Shown here one piece after another: positions 35,694 through 43,845 of a stretch of DNA of 64,000 nucleotides (position 1 is its first letter; each line of letters opens with the position of its first letter). Under the pieces are notes generated by a model. That model was given only the letters and a program-made list of their open reading frames with translations, was not told where the DNA came from and searched no databases. Origin of the DNA: an uncultured Eubacteriales bacterium (GTDB taxonomy: Bacteria; Bacillota; Clostridia; Oscillospirales; Acutalibacteraceae); assembly GCA_934477125.1 (NCBI GenBank), contig CAKSOL010000003.1, positions 1-64,000 of the forward strand, written 5' to 3'. The translations under genes were made by a program, and so were the position numbers.

Positions 35694-37772
35694 ATGGAAC
35701 ACTTTTCACATAATAACTTAACCGTTAATATTGATTCACTCGGCAGAGTTATTCTTTCCGGGCAACCGCTTCGGCGGCTGCCCGTTTTGGAATGGGAAAA
35801 CTTCAATGCCGATATTTCGCTGTTTAACGGAAAGCCGCTGCGCACAGCGGACGGCGAGTGCGCTGAAAGCGACAATCTTCTTGAGACTGAAAGCATTGTC
35901 AGAGACGAAAACCGCATTATAACCGAGCATATTTGCTCCGAGCAGTCTCTGCGCATTAAAGCTGAATATGAGCTTATTCCGGGCTGCAATGCGGTAAGGC
36001 AGATAAACAGAATAGAAAATACAGGCGAAAAAAATATTGTTATAACCGATTTTGCGAGCGCAAAGGCGCTTTTTGTCGGGCTTGAAAGCGGTTCCTGGTT
36101 TTCTTCGCCCGAACGCTGGACGGCTCATTATTGCCGCAGTAGCTGGCAGGGCGAGGCTCAATGGCATTCCGCGTCACTTGAGGAGCTCGGAATGTACCCG
36201 ACTAATTCTCACAGCTGGAACCGGTGCAGCTGGGTATGGTCGTCGCTTTCGTCGTGGTCAACGTCGTCGGCGTATCCTGCGCTTATACTGGAGGACACAG
36301 AAAGCGGAGTAAGCTGGTTCTTTGAAATAGGCGGCGGCGTTTCGTGGCGCTTTGAATGTGCAACCTACGGCGGAACGGGCGTACCGTCCTTTAATGTTTC
36401 TATGTCCGCTGCAAGCGAGGAAAACGCCTGGAAATATGAGCTTGCTCCGGGAGAGCGGTATTCGTCTCTGCCTGCGGTTTACGGAATGGTCAGGGGCGGC
36501 TTTGAGGAGGCTGTCTGCGAGCTGCTCAAATGCAAGCGGGCGTATTCGCTTCGCAGCAAAACCGTGCCGGTTATTTATAACGATTATATGAATTGCCTTT
36601 GGGGGCAGCTTTCGGCTGAAAGAATGCTTCCGCTTATTGAAACGGCGGCTCAGCTCGGCTGCGAATGCTATTGTGTTGACGCAGGCTGGGAAAAACAGCT
36701 CGGCGAATGGATACCTGAGGATTCCCGGTTCGGCGAAGGCGGATTTCAGAAAATTATCGACCGTATTTCGCAATGCGGAATGATTCCCGGAGTATGGTTT
36801 GAGATGGAGTCGGTTTCCGAGGTCTTTGCGGCGGCTCATCCGGGCTGGGTTATAACCCGGAACGGTTCGCCGGTTCCGTTTAACCGTCCGCTTGTAGATT
36901 TCAGGTGCAGCGAAGCGGTTGAGTTTCTGCGCGGCTGCGTCAGAGATATGTATAACCGCGGAATTCGCTACATAAAGAACGATTATAACAAAAATACGGG
37001 TATCGGAACCGATAAATACGGCGAGTCTCCCGCTGAGGGTCTTGTCCGTAACACCGAGGCATTTCTCGGATTTATCGAGTCTCTTTCCGAGGAATTTCCC
37101 GACCTGATGATTGAAAGCTGCAGCTCCGGAGGAATGCGCGCCGATTTCGGGATAACAAGGCATTTTTCGCTGCAATCGGTTTCAGACCAGGAGGATTACA
37201 GGCTTATGCCGTCTCTTGTAACCGGACTTTCGGCTTTAATTCCGCCGGAAAAACTCGGAATATGGGCATATCCCTATCCGCAGAATTTCGGAGAAAGCGA
37301 TGAAACCGCATTTTCCGAGGAACGCTGCCGCTGCTATGCCGACGGCGAGCAGACCGTTTTCAATCTCGTCAGCGCTATGATGGGCAGCTTTTATCTGTCC
37401 GGAAGGATAGATATGGCAGACGACTGTAACCGCTCGCTTATTGCCGGGGCTGTGTCGCTTAAAAAGCAGTGGCGTTCATTTACAGAGCGCGCATATCCCG
37501 TATATTTTCATCCGCCGCGCAGAATTTGCGATAAAAGCTTTTCGGCGCTGGGACTGCGCTTTGGAAAGCAAACTCTGCTTGCTGTCTGGAATCTTGAGCA
37601 GACCGAATTTTCAGTGGATATATCAAAGCTCGGAAATGCTGCGGTAAAGCCGCTGTTTCCGTCCGATTTCGGCAGCTATCGCGCATCGCTTGAGAACGGA
37701 ATTATAAATATATCCGCCGGCGGAGAAAACCGTGCACGGCTGTTCTTGCTGGAAACGGCGGACGGCGTTTAG
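35694..37772 (+). CDS. GH36-type alpha-galactosidase
   Basis: 692 aa, cytosolic. A beta-sandwich N-terminal domain (~1-290) precedes the TIM barrel with GH36 motifs: VPVIYNDYMNCLWG, YCVDAGW, GVWFEMESV, YIKNDYN with candidate nucleophile Asp430, ESCSSGGMRADFG and SVSDQEDY with candidate acid/base Asp498. A C-terminal beta domain follows. The usual KWDMN motif is here KNDYN and the SDNTDP region is SDQEDY, so the subfamily is not the standard raffinose one. It begins directly after the stop of the binding protein (TAA then ATG) with no strong ribosome site, so it depends on coupling. Role: release of alpha-galactose or a related residue. Confidence 0.85.
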   Translation: MEHFSHNNLTVNIDSLGRVILSGQPLRRLPVLEWENFNADISLFNGKPLRTADGECAESDNLLETESIVRDENRIITEHICSEQSLRIKAEYELIPGCNAVRQINRIENTGEKNIVITDFASAKALFVGLESGSWFSSPERWTAHYCRSSWQGEAQWHSASLEELGMYPTNSHSWNRCSWVWSSLSSWSTSSAYPALILEDTESGVSWFFEIGGGVSWRFECATYGGTGVPSFNVSMSAASEENAWKYELAPGERYSSLPAVYGMVRGGFEEAVCELLKCKRAYSLRSKTVPVIYNDYMNCLWGQLSAERMLPLIETAAQLGCECYCVDAGWEKQLGEWIPEDSRFGEGGFQKIIDRISQCGMIPGVWFEMESVSEVFAAAHPGWVITRNGSPVPFNRPLVDFRCSEAVEFLRGCVRDMYNRGIRYIKNDYNKNTGIGTDKYGESPAEGLVRNTEAFLGFIESLSEEFPDLMIESCSSGGMRADFGITRHFSLQSVSDQEDYRLMPSLVTGLSALIPPEKLGIWAYPYPQNFGESDETAFSEERCRCYADGEQTVFNLVSAMMGSFYLSGRIDMADDCNRSLIAGAVSLKKQWRSFTERAYPVYFHPPRRICDKSFSALGLRFGKQTLLAVWNLEQTEFSVDISKLGNAAVKPLFPSDFGSYRASLENGIINISAGGENRARLFLLETADGV

Positions 37773-37783
37773 GAGAGTTGAAT

Positions 37784-38821
37784 ATGGATTATAAAGAGCC
37801 GATAAGCTCCGGAAACCCTTTCAGAACGGAGTATCAGAACAGTATCGAAAGGCTTGTTTGTAAGCGCCGGGAGCAGTTTGATAAAATAAGCCTTGAAAAT
37901 GCCGCGCGGTTTAAAAACGGCGATAAGCTCAGAAATGAGTTTACCGAATTGCTCGGCTGGCCGCTTACGGAATATTCCCTTTCCGTTCCGAACGTCCGTA
38001 AAATAAAAGTTGCCGAAAGCGGAGGAATAACGGTTTACCGCGTACAGATAGAGGTATTTGCGGACTTTTGGTTTTACGGTATATTGTTTGTCCGCGAGGA
38101 CGGTATTGCCCGTCCGCTCGTTATTGCTCAGCATGGCGGCGACGGAACCCCTGAGCTTTGCTCATCGCTTGAGCCGAACGGTTCTTCCAATTATAACGAT
38201 ATGACCAAACGGCTGCTGCGGCAGGATGTCAATGTGTTCGCGCCTCAGCTGCTGCTTTGGAACGTCAGAAAATACTTTCCCGAAAGCGGAAAGGAAGATT
38301 TGCAGCGGCATCAGCTGGATAACAGACTGAAGCAATGCGGCGGCTCGATTACAGCGCTTGAAATATACTGTCTCAGGAAATCGCTGGACTGGCTGTGCGT
38401 TCAGCCGTTCGTAATTCCCGATAAAGTCGGAATGGCAGGTCTTTCCTACGGCGGATTTTATACTCTTTACACAGCCGCCGTTGATACAAGGATAAAGGCG
38501 GCGCTTTCCTGCTCGTTTTTTAACGACCGCGGAATTTATTGCTGGAATGATTGGGTGTTTCAAAGCAAGCAGTCTTTTTTCGACCCTGAGGTTGCAATGC
38601 TTTGCTGTCCGCGCCCGCTGTTTATTGCAGTAGGGGAGAACGACCCTTTGTTTTTGGCAGACTCTGCCCGCGCCGAGGCAGAGCGGCTGCGCGCGCTTTC
38701 CGTTTCGGCATACGGTTCTGCCGATTGGTTTTCGTTTTACAGCTTTGACGGCGGTCACGAATTTATAAAAAATGATGAGCTTTTGCTCAGATTTATCCGG
38801 GAAATCCGGGGAAAAGAGTGA
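37784..38821 (+). CDS. alpha/beta hydrolase, acetyl-esterase-like
   Basis: 345 aa, ATG 37784 after AGGAGAG. Catalytic triad candidates are Ser221 in GLSYGG, Asp287 in GENDP and His325 in GGHEF, at the usual distances for the Abhydrolase_7/acetyl xylan esterase type. HGGDGTPEL around residue 113 may form the oxyanion hole. No signal peptide. With the SGNH and CE15-like genes it makes a set of esterases. The substrate is likely an acyl group on imported oligosaccharides. Confidence 0.82.
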   Translation: MDYKEPISSGNPFRTEYQNSIERLVCKRREQFDKISLENAARFKNGDKLRNEFTELLGWPLTEYSLSVPNVRKIKVAESGGITVYRVQIEVFADFWFYGILFVREDGIARPLVIAQHGGDGTPELCSSLEPNGSSNYNDMTKRLLRQDVNVFAPQLLLWNVRKYFPESGKEDLQRHQLDNRLKQCGGSITALEIYCLRKSLDWLCVQPFVIPDKVGMAGLSYGGFYTLYTAAVDTRIKAALSCSFFNDRGIYCWNDWVFQSKQSFFDPEVAMLCCPRPLFIAVGENDPLFLADSARAEAERLRALSVSAYGSADWFSFYSFDGGHEFIKNDELLLRFIREIRGKE

Positions 38822-38826
38822 TTATT

Positions 38827-39918
38827 ATGAAAAATGATGATATTCTTACTTCAATCAGTGGAGAAAAAGCAGATACCCGCGAGCTTTGGGAGAAATTCCG
38901 CCGTCCGGAAATTCTTTCGCTTTTCCGCGAGTTTGTATACGGTCGGCGTCCGGTTGAAAGACCGGACAATATGGTGTTTGAAATCTCCGATAAAACAGAA
39001 AATTATAACGGCTTGCAGGCATCATATGAAAAGCTTACCGTTAAAATAGGCGATTTTTCCTTTTGCGTGCATTGTTATCTGCCGGAAAATAAGGAAAATA
39101 TCTCCGCGTTCGTCTATGTTATGCATGAATATCAGGAGGATAACTCCGATTTTGCAAATATGGCGAATAATAAATTCGTCCCCGTCGGCGAGATAACCGG
39201 GCGCGGATACGCCGTTTTTATTATGCCTACAAGCGGCATATATCCCGATTGGGAGCATAATGACAATTACCGTTCCGGCGTGTTTTCGGCGTTCGGTCCC
39301 GCGGCGGATAAACGGACCGGCTCCGATTGGGCAACGATTGCCGCATGGAGCTGGGGCGCCTCGCGTGTTATGGATTATATTGAGACCGATGACCGCATAA
39401 ACCGTCAAAACGTCGCTGTTATAGGTCATTCCCGCGGCGGTAAAACCGCTTTTTGGTGCGCCGCAAACGACGAACGTTTTTCGCTTGCAATATCCAACGC
39501 CTCCGGTTGTATGGGAGCGGCATACCTGAAAGGAAAAACGGGCGAGCATATCAAGGATATCAACTGTACCGACTGGTTCTGCGAAAACTTCAGAAGCTTT
39601 AATGATAACGAGGAAATGCTGCCTGTTGATCAGCATATGCTCCTGGCCGCCATAGCACCGAGACTTGCTTATGTTGAAAGCTGTGATGAGGATGATTGGT
39701 CGGATCCGGCGGCAGAGCGCCTTTCATGCAGAAAGGCAAGCGAGGTATATGAAAAAATATACGGCATACCCGGCGTTTGTCTGCCGGATGAGCCGATTGC
39801 CGCGAACGAACCCTACCATGACGGCAATATAGGCTACCATATGAAACAGGGAAGTCATTCCATTTCCGCTTACGACTGGGAATTATATATGGATTTCCGC
39901 GATAAGAAAAAGAGGTAA
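38827..39918 (+). CDS. CE15-like (glucuronoyl esterase family) hydrolase
   Basis: 363 aa from ATG 38827 (GGGGAAAAGAG ribosome site); a GTG at 38818 overlapping the previous stop is possible. Family motifs: NVAVIGHSRGGKTAFWCAANDERF in two parts with nucleophile Ser202, SNASGCMGAAYLKGKTGE, WFCENF, LPVDQHMLLAAIAPR, DDWSDPAAERL and QGSHSIS with His344. These match CE15, whose members split esters between glucuronic acid and alcohols such as lignin. No signal peptide is seen, which is unusual for a lignin-facing enzyme and suggests action on a uronate ester within imported oligosaccharides. Confidence 0.85.
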   Translation: MKNDDILTSISGEKADTRELWEKFRRPEILSLFREFVYGRRPVERPDNMVFEISDKTENYNGLQASYEKLTVKIGDFSFCVHCYLPENKENISAFVYVMHEYQEDNSDFANMANNKFVPVGEITGRGYAVFIMPTSGIYPDWEHNDNYRSGVFSAFGPAADKRTGSDWATIAAWSWGASRVMDYIETDDRINRQNVAVIGHSRGGKTAFWCAANDERFSLAISNASGCMGAAYLKGKTGEHIKDINCTDWFCENFRSFNDNEEMLPVDQHMLLAAIAPRLAYVESCDEDDWSDPAAERLSCRKASEVYEKIYGIPGVCLPDEPIAANEPYHDGNIGYHMKQGSHSISAYDWELYMDFRDKKKR

Positions 39919-39923
39919 GAACT

Positions 39924-41099
39924 ATGAAAATTCTTTTCGGCAGCGATATTTCCTTTGAATATAAGGACGGCGGAATAACTCCGGAAAATGCTTCGGAGCG
40001 CGTCAGCTCGGTTAAGCCGGTGTTTGATGCCGCAGATTTCCGTATGGTCAATCTTGAAAATGTGCTTTACGACTCGCAGGAGGGCGAGATAATAAAAAGC
40101 GGTCCGGCACTGCGCTCCTCGCGCAGCTGCGTTTCTTTCCTGAAAGCGCTCGGCGTCGATACCGTGGGTCTTGCCAACAATCATTTCGGGGATTTCGGCG
40201 AGCCGGGAATGAGCTCAACTCTGGAATGTCTTGAGCAGAACGGAATTTCCTATGTAGGCGCAGGAAAAAATATTGACGAGGCATACCGTTCTCATGTATT
40301 TGAAAAGGACGGTATAAGCGTATCGGTTATAGCCTCCTGCGAAAATGAATTCGGGACGGCATCGGCAGAGTGTATGGGCAGTGCGGGATATGAACCTCTG
40401 CGGCTTGCAAACAGAATATCCGAGGAAAAGAAAAGGGCGGATTTCGTTGTGGTTTATTTCCACGGCGGAAACGAGCGCGACCCTTACCCGTCACCGGGAA
40501 AAAATGATTTATACCGACTTTGGACGCGTCTCGGAGCGGACGCGGTTATAGCTATGCATACTCATTGCCCCCAGGGCTTTGAGATTTTTGAAGAAAAACC
40601 TATTGTATACAGTATGGGAAACCTGTATTTTCCAGGAGAACCCGAATCGTATGCCGCAGAGCCTGACAGCTCTTGGTTTTTCGGCTATTTAACGGAGCTT
40701 GATTTTTCCGAAAACGGCATTTCGGTCAAAACCTATCCTTACCGTTTCGGCTCGGTAAACGAACCTTTGCTGCTGCTTTCAGGCTCGGAAAAGGAAGCCT
40801 TTGACCGCTATTTTGAGAAACTCTGCGCTCCGATATCCGATCGCGCGGAATTGGTGCGCCTGTTCAAAATATGGTGTACCATGGCAGGTATAGATTATTC
40901 GCATATGGTAAATTTCAGCCCCGAAATGCTGGAAAACGGCAGCGAAGAGGTCAAGCATCTGCGGAATATTTTCCGCTGCGAGGCGCATAACGAGCTGATT
41001 TCAGTGCTTGTTGAAATGTGTTATAAAAATGAGGTCGGAAAATACAGCGCTTTTCAGCAGGAAATAAAAAAGATGCAGCATATTGATTTTAAGCGGTAA
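39924..41099 (+). CDS. CapA-family (poly-gamma-glutamate capsule type) metallophosphatase-fold protein
   Basis: 391 aa. It has CapA/PGA_cap motifs: KILFGSDISFEY at the N-terminus, RMVNLENVL, LGVDTVGLANNHFGDFGEPGMSSTLECL in parts (NNH motif near residue 90), GISYVGAGKN, VVYFHGG and AMHTHCPQGFE. CapA has a calcineurin-like metallophosphatase fold and is named for capsule synthesis, but its enzymatic role is poorly defined. No signal peptide or membrane helix here, unlike capsule CapA. Lying inside a glycan catabolic cluster, it may instead act on a phosphorylated or modified sugar. The ATG follows AGAGGTAAG five bases after the previous stop. Confidence 0.82.
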   Translation: MKILFGSDISFEYKDGGITPENASERVSSVKPVFDAADFRMVNLENVLYDSQEGEIIKSGPALRSSRSCVSFLKALGVDTVGLANNHFGDFGEPGMSSTLECLEQNGISYVGAGKNIDEAYRSHVFEKDGISVSVIASCENEFGTASAECMGSAGYEPLRLANRISEEKKRADFVVVYFHGGNERDPYPSPGKNDLYRLWTRLGADAVIAMHTHCPQGFEIFEEKPIVYSMGNLYFPGEPESYAAEPDSSWFFGYLTELDFSENGISVKTYPYRFGSVNEPLLLLSGSEKEAFDRYFEKLCAPISDRAELVRLFKIWCTMAGIDYSHMVNFSPEMLENGSEEVKHLRNIFRCEAHNELISVLVEMCYKNEVGKYSAFQQEIKKMQHIDFKR

Positions 41100-41151
41100 C
41101 ACTGTTAAAATTATCACAGATAAACGGTATTCGCGGAACAGGAGAGGTAAT

Positions 41152-42327
41152 ATGAATGATGTCAAAGTAGGTATTATCGGAATAGGTAATATGGGTTCGG
41201 CGCATCTGGACTGTATTTATAAAAATGAAATTGAGGGAATGCGCGTAACCGCGGTATGCGATACCTCTCCTGAACGCTGCGAATATGTACGAAAGACTTA
41301 TTCGGGTGTGACGGTTTTTGAAAATGACGGGGATTTTTTCGCCAACGCCGATATAGACGCGGTTATTGTTGCAACGCCGCATAAATATCACGCAGAGCTC
41401 GGAATAATCGCTCTGGAGCACGGACTTCACCTTTTGGTCGAAAAGCCGGAGGACGTCAGCGTGAGCAACGCTCATAAGCTCAATATGGCGGCAAAGCGCA
41501 GCGGTAAGGTTTTCGGAATTATGTTCAATCAGCGGACCAATCCGCTGTTTGCCAAGGCGCGCGAGCTGGTTAAAAGCGGCAGTCTCGGCGGATTGAGACG
41601 CTCGGTCTGGATAGTTACAAATTGGTACAGGACACAGAGCTATTATAACTCCGGCAGCTGGCGCGCAACCTGGAACGGAGAGGGAGGAGGAGTTCTGCTC
41701 AATCAGGCGCCGCATAATCTTGACCTGTGGCAATGGATATGCGGTATGCCCGAAACGGTAACCGCATTCTGCGACGTTGCGAAATACCATAAAATAGAGG
41801 TTGAGGACGATGTTACGATTTTTGCCCGTTATCCCGGCGGCGCAACCGGAACATTCTTAACCTCAACCGGAGAATTTCCCGGAACGAACCGTTTGGAAAT
41901 TTCCGGCGACCTCGGAAAGCTGGTTCTTGAGAACGGAAAAATGAAGTGGTGGCGGCTTGAGCGTTCGGTGCAGGAAACGATAGGCGAGTCAACCGAAATG
42001 TCGGCAAGTATACCTATGGAATATACCGAAATCGTTCCTGACGCTCCCGAAACGGCTCACAGAGGAATATTGCAGAATTTTTCTGACGCTGTCAGAAAGG
42101 GAACTCCGCTTTTGGCTCCGGGCGAGGAGGGCGTTAATGAGCTTATGATTTCAAATGCCGCCTACTGCTCGTCCTGGAACGGCAATATGGAGATAAAGCT
42201 GCCGCTTGACGCGGAAAATTTCGACGGCTTGCTGGCGCAGCATATAAAACAGCATTCCGAAAGCAAAGCAGCCGGCAAATCGGAACAAAATCACGGCTAC
42301 AGCAAGCGCTGGCAGGTTTGCTGGTAG
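41152..42327 (+). CDS. Gfo/Idh/MocA-family oxidoreductase 2
   Basis: 391 aa from ATG 41152 (CAGGAGAGG ribosome site); the frame is open from 41083, overlapping the CapA gene, but starts there lack a ribosome site. The Rossmann motif is GIIGIGNMGSAHLDC and the EKP motif is LLVEKPEDVS. GGGVLLNQAPHNLDLWQW holds the catalytic-region His. It is clearly different from the oxidoreductase at 26951, so two distinct oxidation or reduction steps are expected. Last gene before the terminator of the 38-kb cluster. Confidence 0.9.
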   Translation: MNDVKVGIIGIGNMGSAHLDCIYKNEIEGMRVTAVCDTSPERCEYVRKTYSGVTVFENDGDFFANADIDAVIVATPHKYHAELGIIALEHGLHLLVEKPEDVSVSNAHKLNMAAKRSGKVFGIMFNQRTNPLFAKARELVKSGSLGGLRRSVWIVTNWYRTQSYYNSGSWRATWNGEGGGVLLNQAPHNLDLWQWICGMPETVTAFCDVAKYHKIEVEDDVTIFARYPGGATGTFLTSTGEFPGTNRLEISGDLGKLVLENGKMKWWRLERSVQETIGESTEMSASIPMEYTEIVPDAPETAHRGILQNFSDAVRKGTPLLAPGEEGVNELMISNAAYCSSWNGNMEIKLPLDAENFDGLLAQHIKQHSESKAAGKSEQNHGYSKRWQVCW

Positions 42328-42334
42328 CCTTACA

Positions 42335-42373
42335 AAAACGGCAGGCGAAAATATGCCGAAAATACGCCGTTTT
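42335..42373 (+). other. hairpin after the last gene of the first cluster
   Basis: AAAACGGC (42335-42342) pairs with GCCGTTTT (42366-42373) over a 23-nt loop, with short T-run as part of the stem. A possible weak terminator or 3' stabiliser ahead of the stronger one at 42514. Confidence 0.4.
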
Positions 42374-42513
42374 AGGCGGATTCGGATTATTATTCCCGCT
42401 GGTTCGGGTTTAAAATATACAAAGCACCGATAAAACCAAAATCCTAAGGTATGCTTTTGAAGGGTATGTCCGTTCGGGGCGGCTGAATAAGACTGTGATT
42501 TACTGAATATACA

Positions 42514-42543
42514 GGGAGCAGGCAGAACGCCTGCTCCTTTTTG
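42514..42543 (+). terminator. rho-independent terminator of the first cluster
   Basis: GGAGCAGGC (42515-42523), loop AGAAC, GCCTGCTCC (42529-42537), then TTTTTG. A strong 9-bp GC-rich stem with a T-run, 187 bp after the last gene. Confidence 0.9.
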
Positions 42544-42628
42544 TTACACTGTTTTAGGACATTCTGCGGTGTCGCCGTTTCGCAATTTTGCCGCTGTTTC
42601 AGGCACTACTGACATTTTTGCTTTCAAT

Positions 42629-42656
42629 TTGATTTTTATATTTCTGCAAGTATAAG
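42629..42656 (+). promoter_or_regulatory. candidate promoter P1 ahead of the LacI regulator
   Basis: -35 TTGATT (42629-42634), 16-bp spacer, -10 TATAAG (42651-42656). The operator at 42663 starts seven bases after the -10, the same layout as at promoter P2. Confidence 0.5.
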
Positions 42657-42662
42657 ACTATC

Positions 42663-42676
42663 TGTAACCGGTTACA
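42663..42676. promoter_or_regulatory. LacI-type operator O1
   Basis: TGTAACCGGTTACA, a perfect 14-bp palindrome with the central CG typical of LacI/GalR and CcpA sites. It lies at the predicted start of P1 and 161 bp centre to centre from O2, compatible with a repression loop. Confidence 0.8.
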
Positions 42677-42690
42677 TACTATTTCAAAAC

Positions 42691-42720
42691 GTAATATTGC
42701 TGTTTCGGCGGTAATATTGC
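42691..42720. repeat. direct repeat, possible activator site
   Basis: GTAATATTGC occurs at 42691-42700 and 42711-42720, exactly 20 bp apart, on one face of the helix. It sits between the two LacI-type operators and upstream of P2. An AraC-type or response-regulator activator site is a reasonable guess. Confidence 0.5.
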
Positions 42721-42791
42721 ATTTTACCGCAACAGAATAAAAATATCCTGCGTTTTCTTATTTAATTTGTTAAAAAAGCAATAAATTATTC

Positions 42792-42820
42792 TTGACAACG
42801 GATTGCATATATATTATAAT
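42792..42820 (+). promoter_or_regulatory. consensus sigma-A promoter P2
   Basis: -35 TTGACA (42792-42797), 17-bp spacer, -10 TATAAT (42815-42820): a perfect consensus. It drives the LacI regulator gene and, by read-through, the second enzyme cluster. Such strength needs repression, supplied by O2. Confidence 0.9.
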
Positions 42821-42823
42821 TTG

Positions 42824-42837
42824 TGTAAGCGGTTACA
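42824..42837. promoter_or_regulatory. LacI-type operator O2
   Basis: TGTAAGCGGTTACA matches TGTAANCGNTTACA fully and begins three bases after the -10 of P2, covering the transcription start. Autoregulation by the downstream LacI protein is likely; CcpA binding is also possible because the site fits the cre consensus. Confidence 0.85.
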
Positions 42838-42855
42838 TAAAATGAGGTGGATTTT

Positions 42856-43830
42856 TTGAATATATACAGTATAGCGAAAAAATGCAATGTTTCAATAGCA
42901 ACGGTATCGCGTGTTATCAATGGGACGGATGCCGTAAGTGAAAAGACCAAATGCAAGGTTCTGAAAGCGATTGAGGAAACCGGTTTTGTTCCGAATTCCT
43001 TTGCCAGAGGGCTTAATTTCAATAGTATGGGTCTTGTAGGCGTTCTCTGCGTTGATTTCGGAGATTCGTTTTTTGCTCAGGCGGTAGCATGTATTGAAAA
43101 AAAGCTCCGAGAAAAGGGATTTCATATTCTTCTTTCCTGCTCCGGATATGACCTTGAAGAAAAGAAAAAGAGTCTTACGGAATTGCTCGAAAAAAATGTT
43201 GACGCAATAATCCTTGTCGGAACGGTTTTTAAGGAAAAAGATAATCTACATATCGAGCGGGCAGCCCAAAAGGTCCCGATTTTTACCGTCAACAGTCTTA
43301 TAGACGCCGAAAATGTTTATTGCGTAAGGTGCGATGAAAGAAAAGCGTCGGAAATGGCTGTTTCGGAGCTTATTGATAACGGATACGGTTCGCCGCTCTA
43401 TTTATATGAAAAAACCGACTACGGAAACGTAGATAAAATACAGGGGTACAAGGATGCCTTTGAAAAGGCAGGAAAAATATTTCAAACCGGACTTATGGTA
43501 AAAACAGAATGCAGTGCGGATGGCGTTCGGGCGGCTGTCGGCAGATGCATAAACGACAATATAGGCTTTGACTCCGTTTTTGCCGCGAATGATAATTTCG
43601 CCGCATATGCAATAAAGGCGCTTAACGAAAAAGGAATAAAGCTTCCGGTTATCGGTTTTAACAATTCCCCACTCGCAGATCTTTTGCCGCAGGGATTAAC
43701 AAGCGTTGATAATATGCTTGAGGATATGTGCGCAACTGCGGTAAGCCGTCTGCTTGATGTCAGAGCCGGGAAAAAGCCGCCGCAAATGACGCAGATTTCC
43801 GGCAGACTTGTCCGCAGGGAAACATTTTAA
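42856..43830 (+). CDS. LacI-family transcriptional repressor
   Basis: 324 aa. The start chosen is TTG 42856, giving MNIYSIAKKCNVSIATVSRVING, the classical LacI helix-turn-helix (residues 1-23). GAGGTGG just upstream is the ribosome site, and it covers the alternative GTG at 42847. The sensor domain (~60-324) is a periplasmic-binding-protein fold (GLVGVLCVDFGDSFFAQAVACIE, DAIILVGT, GFDSVFAANDNFAAYAIKAL). It probably represses its own strong promoter and the second cluster through O1 and O2, released by an imported sugar. Fifteen bases separate it from the next gene. Confidence 0.92.
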   Translation: MNIYSIAKKCNVSIATVSRVINGTDAVSEKTKCKVLKAIEETGFVPNSFARGLNFNSMGLVGVLCVDFGDSFFAQAVACIEKKLREKGFHILLSCSGYDLEEKKKSLTELLEKNVDAIILVGTVFKEKDNLHIERAAQKVPIFTVNSLIDAENVYCVRCDERKASEMAVSELIDNGYGSPLYLYEKTDYGNVDKIQGYKDAFEKAGKIFQTGLMVKTECSADGVRAAVGRCINDNIGFDSVFAANDNFAAYAIKALNEKGIKLPVIGFNNSPLADLLPQGLTSVDNMLEDMCATAVSRLLDVRAGKKPPQMTQISGRLVRRETF

Positions 43831-43845
43831 AAGGAAAGGGAAAGT

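Noticed and set aside
36258..37175. 305-codon minus-strand frame inside the GH36 gene
   Set aside because: Antisense of the GH36 TIM barrel, including its catalytic motifs; no independent support.
4260..42327. Genes for fucose or rhamnose catabolism (isomerase, kinase, aldolase)
   Set aside because: None of the frames shows these families; the TIM barrel at 26194 is of the isomerase/epimerase superfamily but cannot be assigned as a fucose or rhamnose isomerase.
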